Below are positions 34,067 to 41,034 of a stretch of DNA of 64,000 nucleotides, piece after piece; the stretch's first letter is position 1; every line of letters starts with the position of its first letter. This DNA is from Brevundimonas sp. UBA6550. Its GTDB lineage: Bacteria; Pseudomonadota; Alphaproteobacteria; Caulobacterales; Caulobacteraceae. The stretch covers positions 1 through 64,000 of the forward strand of contig NZ_DJKE01000011.1 of NCBI RefSeq assembly GCF_002434505.1, given 5' to 3'. The notes beneath the pieces are model-generated. The model had not been told where the DNA came from and did not search any database. It saw only the letters and a list, made by a program, of their open reading frames with translations. Position numbers and translations under genes: made by a program.

Positions 34067-35136
34067 GACAAGGCCAGCCGATCGGCGCCGCCGCCCGCCG
34101 TCCCCAGATTGGACACGCTCACGCCGACCAGGCGCACGCCCCGGCTTGGCGGATAGAGGGAACGAACCAGCAGCCGGCTGAGGTCACGCAAGCCCTCGCG
34201 GGAGGCGACGGGCTCGGACAGGGACCGGCTGCGGGTCGACTGCTGGAAGTCCGCCCATTTGACCTTGACGGTGACGGTCCGGCCGCGGCGACCCGCCTTT
34301 TCGCACCAGGCCCAGACCTCGTCGGCCATGGCCGCCACCCCGGCTTCGATCGCGGTCGGGTCGGTCAGGTCCGAGGCGAAGGTGGTCTCCGATCCGCTCG
34401 ACTTGCGCGTTCGATCCGGATTGACGGGCCGATCGTCCTCGCCGCGCGCGATGGCGTGATACCAGGGCCCGGACTTGCCGAAATGGTGCTGGAGAAAGGC
34501 CAGGGATTGCCGGCGCAGATCCGCGCCGGTGTGGAGGCCCAGCGTCTCCATCTTGGCGGCCGTGACCGGCCCCACGCCGTGGAACCGTCGGACCGGCAGC
34601 GCCGCGACGAAGGCCGCGCCGCGCCCCGGCGCCACGACGAACTGGCCGTTGGGCTTGTTCTGGTCCGACGCCAGCTTGGCGAGGAATTTGTTGTAGGAAA
34701 TCCCGGCCGAGGCGATCAGGCCGGTCTCATCCAGGATCCGTCGGCGGATCTCCTCGGCCGTTGCCGAAGCTGTGCCCAGATCGCGGCGATCCGCGGTCAC
34801 ATCGAGATAGGCCTCGTCCAGCGACAGCGGCTCGATCAGATCCGTGTAGTCGGCGAAGATGGCGTGGATCTGCGCCGAGACCGCCCGGTAGACCTCGAAG
34901 CGCGGCGGGACGAAGATCAGCGCGGGACAGTGGCGCAACGCTGTCGTCGAGGGCATGGCCGACCGCACCCCGAAGCGCCGCGCCTCGTAGCTGGCGGCGG
35001 CGACGACCCCCCGCGCGGCCGCGTGACCGACCGCCACCGGCCGGCCGCGCAGGGCCGGATCGTCCCTCTGCTCCACGGAGGCGAAGAAGGCGTCCATGTC
35101 GACATGGACGATCTTGCGAAGGGCGGCGCCGGACAT
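34063..35136 (-). CDS. dinB: DNA polymerase IV (Y-family)
   Basis: A 357-residue translesion polymerase. HVDMDAFFASVE holds the first catalytic Asp, SLDEAYLDVT the second acidic pair, and GISYNKFLAKLASD the fingers motif. Two HhH segments (FHGVGPVTAAKMETLG) and a little-finger domain follow. There is no canonical beta-clamp peptide QLxLF at the C-terminus, which ends in DRLALS; in this family the form varies. It is translationally coupled to the broken alkB. No LexA box was recognised upstream. Confidence 0.9.
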   Translation of the reverse strand: MSGAALRKIVHVDMDAFFASVEQRDDPALRGRPVAVGHAAARGVVAAASYEARRFGVRSAMPSTTALRHCPALIFVPPRFEVYRAVSAQIHAIFADYTDLIEPLSLDEAYLDVTADRRDLGTASATAEEIRRRILDETGLIASAGISYNKFLAKLASDQNKPNGQFVVAPGRGAAFVAALPVRRFHGVGPVTAAKMETLGLHTGADLRRQSLAFLQHHFGKSGPWYHAIARGEDDRPVNPDRTRKSSGSETTFASDLTDPTAIEAGVAAMADEVWAWCEKAGRRGRTVTVKVKWADFQQSTRSRSLSEPVASREGLRDLSRLLVRSLYPPSRGVRLVGVSVSNLGTAGGGADRLALS

Positions 35137-35544
35137 CCAGCCTGCCTACCAAGATCGGAACAAAAAGGAAACATCTGTCCCGGACGCGGTTTGGACGCTG
35201 TCGTCGATCGGCGAGGTTGAGGCCGGGATCAAGGCCACCGCCGTCAGACGGGCACAGGCGATTGAAACCCTGCGCCTCACGAACGCCAAGCGCTCCACTC
35301 TTCAGTGCGCCACGCCGATGGGCGAACGCTCCGCGCGGAAGGAACCAGACTTCACGCTCCAACAAGATCGGCGAAAGCAACGATTCAGTGTTTATGTGAG
35401 TAAACACAACAGGAAACTTGCGGACGAGCCGCAACTATTTTGCGGACTTGATAAATTGGTTGCAATCTGGGCGCGTCATTTGCTCTAATTACTGTAGCGG
35501 GTCGGCGCGGCGTCGCTGCGTCGTCGAACTGTCGGAGGGACGTC
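35137..35544. other. Divergent intergenic region with AT-rich patch
   Basis: No gene. The 35390-35500 part is unusually AT-rich for this window (TGTTTATGTGAGTAAACAC contains the inverted pair GTTTA..TAAAC at about 35390-35407). That palindrome may be an operator or part of the promoters of dinB and of the GntR gene at 35545. Confidence 0.45.
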
Positions 35545-36147
35545 ATGCATGTCACCGAACCTCGAGACCCCTATGGCGCCGCCCTTGGCGCGGTGCGACG
35601 GTTTGCGGACGCCGGACGGTTCAACCCCGGCGAGCCGATCGTCGTCACCGAGCTGGCCGCCGAAGTGGGGTTCAGCGCCACGCCGGTCCGCGAGGCCCTC
35701 GCCTGCCTCGCCGGCCAGGGCCTCATCGAACGGCGACGGGGCCGGGGCTATTTCTACCCGGCGCTGACGGCCGCCGAGATCATCGACCTGTTCGAGCTGC
35801 AGCACGCCTATGTGCATGCCGCCCTGACGCTGCACCCGCGCGGGCTGGCGCTCCTGCGCAAGGCTGTCGTCGCCGTCGATCCGCGCGAGGGCCCGCAGGC
35901 GCTCTTCGCGGCGATCATCGCCCAGTCCTCGAACGCCGCCCTTGGCGCGGCGCATCAGCGGTTGCTCAGCCGGTTGCGGCCCGTGATCGCGGCTGAACGG
36001 GCGTTCGCCGATGATGAGGCGACGTCTGTGACGATCATGGTCGAGGCCGTCGTCGCCGGCCGGATCGCCCGCCTGTTGGAGCACCTCGACGCTTTCCACG
36101 ACCGACGGTGCGCCCGAACCCTCGGGCTCGTCGCGGGGCCGGCCTGA
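35545..36147 (+). CDS. GntR-family transcriptional regulator (copy 1)
   Basis: A 200-residue regulator. Winged HTH at about 15-75 (GEPIVVTELAAEVGFSATPV, REALACLAGQGLIERRRGRG), then a helical C-terminal domain shorter than the usual FCD ligand domain. It has exactly the same length as the GntR protein at 36852-37454 and shares its layout, so the two are probably duplicates. It is followed by an Xre gene in the same direction after 134 bases. The position before the lasso operon suggests local regulation, which is an inference. Confidence 0.8.
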   Translation: MHVTEPRDPYGAALGAVRRFADAGRFNPGEPIVVTELAAEVGFSATPVREALACLAGQGLIERRRGRGYFYPALTAAEIIDLFELQHAYVHAALTLHPRGLALLRKAVVAVDPREGPQALFAAIIAQSSNAALGAAHQRLLSRLRPVIAAERAFADDEATSVTIMVEAVVAGRIARLLEHLDAFHDRRCARTLGLVAGPA

Positions 36148-36281
36148 CCGCGCCTCGACGCGGTCCGCCCCTGGGTACGCTTATCGGGCAGGCGACGACG
36201 TCCGGCGACCCGCAAGGACGACCGCTGGCATTGCATCTCGATGCGACTGGCGACAGTCTCGGCCTGGAAGGATCGATCCGC

Positions 36282-36770
36282 ATGCTGAACGACCCGTCTG
36301 ATACGCTGACCGACGCCCGCCTGATCGGTCGAGCCGCCCGATCGGTGCGTCGGGCGCGGAACCTGACGGCGCGCCAGACCGCGACGGCCATGGACCTCCC
36401 GCTTCGCACCTATGAATATTTCGAGGCCGGCGCGGGACGCGTCAACCTCGACCACATCCATCGGTTCGCCGCCGTCGTCGACGCCGACCCCTATCCGCTG
36501 ATGGTCGGTCCGGCGCTGGGCTCGACCGAACTGGCGCGTCGCACGGCGGACACCAAGCTGATGCTCATTTTCCTGCAGGCTCTCGGCGAGTTCGAACGTC
36601 GGTCGGGCGACCGGATGCTGACGCTCGACCCCCGCGATCTCATCCGCGCCTTCACCGCGATCTTCCAGGATCTGGAGGCCGACCTTCACCGTCGTCTGGC
36701 GGCAACGGCGGGGCTGCGCACGGTGCGCGGGGATCGTCGCGCGACGAGACCGGACGCGCCCCCCGAGTGA
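36282..36770 (+). CDS. Xre-family HTH regulator (copy 1)
   Basis: A 162-residue regulator. HTH near residues 18-70 (RARNLTARQTATAMDLPLRT, YEYFEAGAGRVNLDHI), then a second domain with RRTADTKLMLIFLQALGEFE and DPRDLIRAFTAIFQDLE. The same length and the same two blocks occur in the Xre protein at 37688-38176. ATG 36282 is chosen because the homology begins here; the frame is open further upstream without a ribosome site. No convincing promoter was seen in the 134 bases before it. Confidence 0.8.
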   Translation: MLNDPSDTLTDARLIGRAARSVRRARNLTARQTATAMDLPLRTYEYFEAGAGRVNLDHIHRFAAVVDADPYPLMVGPALGSTELARRTADTKLMLIFLQALGEFERRSGDRMLTLDPRDLIRAFTAIFQDLEADLHRRLAATAGLRTVRGDRRATRPDAPPE

Positions 36771-36851
36771 AGCCGGCGATCCGCGCCGGCCGGCCGCGCC
36801 CGCGCCCTCGCCCTCGCCATTCCCATGTCCGATCCGATCCGGACGGGATCG

Positions 36852-37454
36852 TCAATCGGGCTCGAGAGAGTGCGGCGACCGCACCGCCTCGAACACCAGG
36901 GCCGCCGCCGCGGCGATGCGTTCGCGATGATAGGCGGAGATCCCGGCGGCGGCGTCCCGCCGGCGGCCTTCGATCAGGGCCGCGCGGATGGTCGCGACGG
37001 CGGCGGCGGGATGTTCGAGGATCTGGCGCTCCGCCCTCACGAGCCGGCCAAGGTGCAGATCCACCGTTTCGAAGGCCCGCGACAGCGCCGCATCGCCGCA
37101 ACGCCCCACCACCCAGGCGAACACCGCCTGCGGATCGGCCGCCGGGACGTCGCCGACAGCCGTCGGGCTGGCGCGCTCCAGGCTCATCAGCAGACAGGCG
37201 TTGCGGAAGGCGTAGGCGTTGCGCACCGCGCCGGCGTCGAGGCCGGGCGCGCGGTAGCCGCCTGTCGGGGAATGCTCGACCAACCCGGCGCCGCTCAACC
37301 AGGCCAGCGCCTCGCGCACGGGGGTGGTGGACAGGCCCAGGCGGCGCGCCTCGTCGAGGATGACGATCGGCGCGCCGGGGCCGAAGGCGCCGTCCATCAG
37401 ACGTCGTCGCAAACTGTGCAGCGCCGTCGCGAACGGATCGCGGTTCCGCGTCAT
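36852..37454 (-). CDS. GntR-family transcriptional regulator (copy 2)
   Basis: A 200-residue winged-HTH regulator: APIVILDEARRLGLSTTPVR, then EALAWLSGAGLVEHSPTGGY, and a helical C-terminal part. It mirrors copy 1 in length and motif spacing but points the other way, divergent from the Xre gene at 37688. The 233-base gap should hold both promoters, with a TTGCTATAAGC stretch near 37612 as a possible element. Confidence 0.8.
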   Translation of the reverse strand: MTRNRDPFATALHSLRRRLMDGAFGPGAPIVILDEARRLGLSTTPVREALAWLSGAGLVEHSPTGGYRAPGLDAGAVRNAYAFRNACLLMSLERASPTAVGDVPAADPQAVFAWVVGRCGDAALSRAFETVDLHLGRLVRAERQILEHPAAAVATIRAALIEGRRRDAAAGISAYHRERIAAAAALVFEAVRSPHSLEPD

Positions 37455-37687
37455 GAGGGTCCTCGTGATCGTCGGAGCGACGGATTATCGGCACACGGAC
37501 GGTTCGGGCCAAACCTCTTCGGGCGTTCGGCGCCGTCTCGCCCTGTCTTGTTCGCTTCTCGCGCCGCTTTCGTTCGTCGCCTCGCCCACCGGTTTCACGA
37601 CCGTTGCGAACTTTGCTATAAGCGCACAACTGAGCGTTGATCACGTCCCTCGAGCCGCTTCGCTCGTTTCCGTCGAGGATCCGCCGC

Positions 37688-38176
37688 ATGCCCAAGACCG
37701 CTCCGGACCTGCTGCGCGACGGACGCCTTCTCTCTCAGGCGATCAAAGCCATCCGCCGCCTGAAGGGTTTGAGCGCCCGCGACGTCGCCGCCCGCATGAA
37801 TATGGGAGTGCGCACCTACCAGCATTTCGAGGCCGGGCGGAACAAGCCCAATCTCGAATACATCCATCGCTTCTGCGCGGTGACGCAGAGCGACCCCTTC
37901 GCCCTGCTCGGCGCCCTGATGATCGGGTCGCCGGCCTTCGCGCGGCGGACGGCCGAGAACAAGCTGATGACGATCCTGATGATCGGATTGAAGGACTATG
38001 ACGCGGCGATGGGCGATCGCATCCTCGATCAGGATCCGCGCACCCTGATCGCGGCGGTCGAAGGGATGTTCGCGCGTCTCAGACGCGACGCCGACGAACG
38101 GGACGCGCAGACGCGCCGTTGGCTCGAAGCGGGCGAACGCGACCTGAACGCGCGCCGGCCCAGACCCGGGCGGTAG
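37688..38176 (+). CDS. Xre-family HTH regulator (copy 2), next to the lasso precursor
   Basis: A 162-residue regulator with HTH at about 18-72 (LKGLSARDVAARMNMGVRTY, QHFEAGRNKPNLEYIHR) and a second domain (RRTAENKLMTILMIGLKDYD, DPRTLIAAVEGMFARLRRD) matching copy 1. ATG 37688 has GAGGAT upstream; an earlier start at 37637 is less likely. Its stop lies one base before the first ATATAC-N4-GATATAGC motif and 304 bases before the lasso precursor, so it is the best candidate for a direct regulator of the lasso operon. Confidence 0.8.
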   Translation: MPKTAPDLLRDGRLLSQAIKAIRRLKGLSARDVAARMNMGVRTYQHFEAGRNKPNLEYIHRFCAVTQSDPFALLGALMIGSPAFARRTAENKLMTILMIGLKDYDAAMGDRILDQDPRTLIAAVEGMFARLRRDADERDAQTRRWLEAGERDLNARRPRPGR

Positions 38177-38194
38177 ATATACGGCGGATATAGC
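38177..38194. promoter_or_regulatory. Candidate operator, copy 1 (ATATAC-N4-GATATAGC)
   Basis: ATATAC GGCG GATATAGC directly after the Xre stop. The same 14 fixed bases with the same four-base spacing recur at 38398-38415, 221 bases on. In a GC-rich region two such AT-rich matches are unlikely by chance. Confidence 0.55.
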
Positions 38195-38397
38195 CGCCTC
38201 CGCGAAGGACAAAGGCGTCACTAAACTCGCCGCTGGATCCGGCGATGAAAGGCCGCCCGCCGGCGCCCGCGATCGCCTTGACCGGACCTGGCCAAGCCGT
38301 CCTCTTGGGGGTCCGCCGAACGGGCCGTCGAACCGGACGCGCGACCCGGTCGAGCGGCGGGCCGGCGGGCCGGCCGGCTCCCGTGGCCCCGGCTTGA

Positions 38398-38415
38398 ATA
38401 TACTCCAGATATAGC
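38398..38415. promoter_or_regulatory. Candidate operator/promoter, copy 2 (ATATAC-N4-GATATAGC)
   Basis: ATATAC TCCA GATATAGC, 66 bases before the lasso precursor start. The GATATA could serve as a -10 element, in which case a regulator binding here would control the operon directly. No -35 at standard spacing was seen. Confidence 0.55.
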
Positions 38416-38480
38416 TTCACCCCCGGCGCGCGGCGTCGTCTCCTCCGTAGGCCATCCTGGCGATGAAAGGAGATGAGACC

Positions 38481-38588
38481 ATGACAACCATCCAAATCGT
38501 GCCCCTGGGCGCAGCGCGTCAGCTGACGCAGGGCCTGCCGGGCGACTTCATCGAAGCCACCCTGCAGCCGTCCCGCGCGGTCGGCTGA
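38481..38588 (+). CDS. Lasso peptide precursor (A)
   Basis: A 35-residue precursor with a strong ribosome site (AAAGGAGA). Leader MTTIQIVPLGAARQLTQ has Thr at the penultimate position, the recognition mark of lasso leaders; a PLGAAR.LT block is typical of Caulobacterales and sphingomonad precursors. The predicted core is GLPGDFIEATLQPSRAVG. Gly-1 can form the macrolactam with Glu-8 (eight-residue ring; Asp-5 would be too small), leaving a ten-residue tail. Hand-calculated monoisotopic mass of the cyclised 18-mer is 1808.94 Da. The ring start GxPGDxIE resembles subterisin as I remember it. Too short for normal gene callers. Confidence 0.9.
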   Translation: MTTIQIVPLGAARQLTQGLPGDFIEATLQPSRAVG

Positions 38589-38594
38589 CGGGAA

Positions 38595-38622
38595 GGACGG
38601 TCGGCCGCCGGGCCGGCCGTCC
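38595..38622 (+). terminator. Stem-loop between precursor and B gene
   Basis: GGACGG-T-CGGCC (38595-38606) pairs with GGCCG-G-CCGTCC (38611-38622): 11 Watson-Crick pairs plus one T-G, four-base loop. It begins six bases after the precursor stop. Such hairpins in lasso operons let the precursor be made in excess over the enzymes, by partial termination or mRNA protection. No T-run follows. Confidence 0.8.
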
Positions 38623-38638
38623 GCACCGCCGTTTCGCC

Positions 38639-39301
38639 ATGGAGGCTCACCTCGCCCCCGATGTGCATTTCGCCTGGGTCGGCGACGACATCGTCGCCCT
38701 CGACGTGCGCAACGACGCCTATCTGTGCCTCGTCGGCGCCGGACAGGGCGTTCACGACAAGACGGACGGCCGGGTGACGATCCTCGAGCCTGGCGTCTTC
38801 GCGCGCCTGCGGGACGCCGGTCTGGCGCAGGACGGCCCGGATGGAACCGCGCGCCGGACCGCCGCGCGCCCGCAGGCCTGCGTCTCCCCGTTCGAGACGC
38901 CGGGCGGCGGCGGCCTGGGCTTCGTGCTCAGCGGCCTGCGCAGCAGCCGGCGCTATCACGGCCGCCCTTTTCTCGCCCTCGTTGAAGAGGTCCGCCGGCT
39001 GAGGCCGCCGGCCGGCGCGAGCGCGTCGGAGACCGCCTCCACGGCGGCGTCGCGGCCCGAGATCGCGCGGTGCGTCTCGGCGTTTCGATCCGGCCTGCCC
39101 TGGATTCCCCGTCAGGAGGTCTGCCTGCACCGCAGTTTCCTGCTCGTCCGCTTTCTGGCGGAGCGCGGCGTGGCGGCCGACTGGGTGTTCGGCGTCCGGA
39201 CCTGGCCGTTCGCCGCCCATTGCTGGGTGCAGATCGGTCCCCTCGTCGTCGGCGACGACCTGCACAAGGTGGTTCGCTACACGCCGATCCTGGTCGTCTG
39301 A
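38639..39301 (+). CDS. Lasso peptide leader peptidase, fused B protein
   Basis: A 220-residue two-domain protein. Residues 1-80 form the PqqD-like RiPP recognition element that binds the leader (FAWVGDDIVALDVRNDAYLC). Residues 110-220 are the transglutaminase-like Cys protease (B2) with Cys-162 in RQEVCLHRSFLLVRFL, His-194 in FAAHCWVQ and Asp-206/207 in VGDDL. It cleaves the leader so that Gly-1 becomes free. The fused form is normal in proteobacteria. Its stop overlaps the C gene start by one base (TGATG). Confidence 0.92.
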   Translation: MEAHLAPDVHFAWVGDDIVALDVRNDAYLCLVGAGQGVHDKTDGRVTILEPGVFARLRDAGLAQDGPDGTARRTAARPQACVSPFETPGGGGLGFVLSGLRSSRRYHGRPFLALVEEVRRLRPPAGASASETASTAASRPEIARCVSAFRSGLPWIPRQEVCLHRSFLLVRFLAERGVAADWVFGVRTWPFAAHCWVQIGPLVVGDDLHKVVRYTPILVV

Positions 39302-41034
39302 TGCTGCGCTTCGCCCTCATCGCCGCCCGGGCCGCGACGACACAGGCCGCCGACACGCTCCGCCGGTTTCGTCGCGGCGCGGCCCGGAACGGCTACGTCC
39401 TGTCCGACCTGACCGACGCCCTGTGGCTTGCGGCCGATCCCGCTGCCGCGCCCGCCGTCGCCCGCCGGGGGGACTGGATCCTCCTGGGCGACGCCTTCGC
39501 CCATCCCGACCGCCTGTCCAGCGCCGCGCCGCGGACGGCGGAGGATGTGGTTGATCGCCTGTGGGGCCGATACTTCGCCGTGCGATGCGACGCGGCGGGA
39601 CGCCCGGACGCCGTGGTGCGCGACGCCTCCGGCGCCGTGGACGGTCTGGTGTGGCGCGGGTCCGACGCCGTGGTGATCGCCTCCGTCGCGACGCCCTGGA
39701 TGCTCGAGGCGACCCGGCCGGCCCTGGCGATCGATCCGGCGACCGTGCACGCCGTGCTTCACGCCCCCTCGCGGGCCTGGGATCTCAATCTCCTGACCGG
39801 TCTGAACAGCCTCGCCCCCGGGGCCGTCCTCGACCTTGAACCCGACCTCGCCGCCCGGTCGGTCTGGCGACCTGCGGATTTCCTCGATCGGGCGCGCGGC
39901 CTGAGCGTCGCTGCCGCCGGCGACCGGCTTCGGCGGCGCGTGGATGAGGCCGTCGCCGCTCTGTCGGCCGACGACCGGCCTCTGGCGGTCGAGGCGTCCG
40001 GCGGGCTCGATTCCAGCATCGTCGCAAGCAGCGTGATCGCGGCCGGCCGGCCGGTCCGCGCCTGGATGCACACCTATGGCGCCGACCCGGAAGCCGACGA
40101 GCGTGTGTTCGCGCAGGGTCTGGCCCGGACCCTGGACGTCGCCCTCGACTGTCTGCCCCGATCGAACGCGGCGCTGTCGACGACCGATCTCGAGACCCTG
40201 TCGCCCGAGGCGCGGCCCGGTTTCAACGCCATGGACCCGCTCAACGACGCCGTCGCCGCCGCCCATCTGCGCGCGCGCGGCGCCAAGGTTCTGCTCACCG
40301 GCAAGGGCGGCGACGCGGTCTTCCTCCAGGCCTTCGGCGCGGCGGTGTTCGACGACCTTCGGCGGCGGCGCGGGCTCGCCGCCGTCTTGTCGCCCACCCT
40401 CGTCGCGGCCGCGCGCTGGGAGGGGCGATCGGTCTGGTCGATCCTGCGCCGCAGCGGACGCGAACCGGCGTCGACCGCGCCGTCCGGGCCGAACGGCTGG
40501 CTCACGCCGCTCGCGGCGCCGGCCCCGCCCCATCCCTGGCTGACCGACAGCCCGCGCCTGGGGCCCGCCCGCCGCTTCCAGATCGAGGGCCTCATCGACG
40601 GGCCGGGCTTCAGCGCCGCCTCGCCTCAAACGGCGGTCGCGGACCTGCGCCATCCGCTCCTGGCGCAGCCGGTGGTGGAGGCCTGCCTGTCCCTTCCCAC
40701 CGACCGCCTGACGCTCGGGCGCGACCGCGGGCTGGCACGACGCGCCTTCGCCGATCGTCTCCCGCCGGAGATCGCCGCCCGGCGCTCCAAGGGCGATCTG
40801 ACCGCCTATTACGGCCGCCTGATCGCCCGCAGCCTGCCCGCGCTTCGCCCCTGGCTTCTGGACGGCGCCCTTTGCGCCCACGGCCTGCTCGATCGCCGCC
40901 GGACGGAACAGGCCCTGACGACCGAGCAGTTGATCTGGCGCGGCGGCTATCGCGAGATCATGGTCGCGGCGACGATGGAGAGCTGGTGGCGGACCTGGAC
41001 GACGCGGATCGCGGATCTTCGGTCGACGTCCTGA
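39301..41034 (+). CDS. Lasso cyclase (C), asparagine-synthetase-like
   Basis: A 577-residue ATP-dependent cyclase. The C-terminal synthetase domain has the PP-loop SGGLDSS at 233-239 and LLTGKGGDAVFL further on; the N-terminal domain resembles the glutaminase fold of AsnB but lacks the catalytic Cys-1. It adenylates Glu-8 of the core and closes the ring around the threaded tail. ATG 39301 directly follows B. The last 77 bases overlap the isopeptidase gene on the other strand, so the two convergent transcripts are complementary at their ends. No ABC transporter D gene is present, as usual for isopeptidase-type clusters. Confidence 0.92.
   Translation: MLRFALIAARAATTQAADTLRRFRRGAARNGYVLSDLTDALWLAADPAAAPAVARRGDWILLGDAFAHPDRLSSAAPRTAEDVVDRLWGRYFAVRCDAAGRPDAVVRDASGAVDGLVWRGSDAVVIASVATPWMLEATRPALAIDPATVHAVLHAPSRAWDLNLLTGLNSLAPGAVLDLEPDLAARSVWRPADFLDRARGLSVAAAGDRLRRRVDEAVAALSADDRPLAVEASGGLDSSIVASSVIAAGRPVRAWMHTYGADPEADERVFAQGLARTLDVALDCLPRSNAALSTTDLETLSPEARPGFNAMDPLNDAVAAAHLRARGAKVLLTGKGGDAVFLQAFGAAVFDDLRRRRGLAAVLSPTLVAAARWEGRSVWSILRRSGREPASTAPSGPNGWLTPLAAPAPPHPWLTDSPRLGPARRFQIEGLIDGPGFSAASPQTAVADLRHPLLAQPVVEACLSLPTDRLTLGRDRGLARRAFADRLPPEIAARRSKGDLTAYYGRLIARSLPALRPWLLDGALCAHGLLDRRRTEQALTTEQLIWRGGYREIMVAATMESWWRTWTTRIADLRSTS

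Noticed and set aside
38177..38480. Second lasso precursor upstream of the first
   Set aside because: No frame in this gap has a ribosome site plus leader Thr and a Gly-start core with acid at 7-9.
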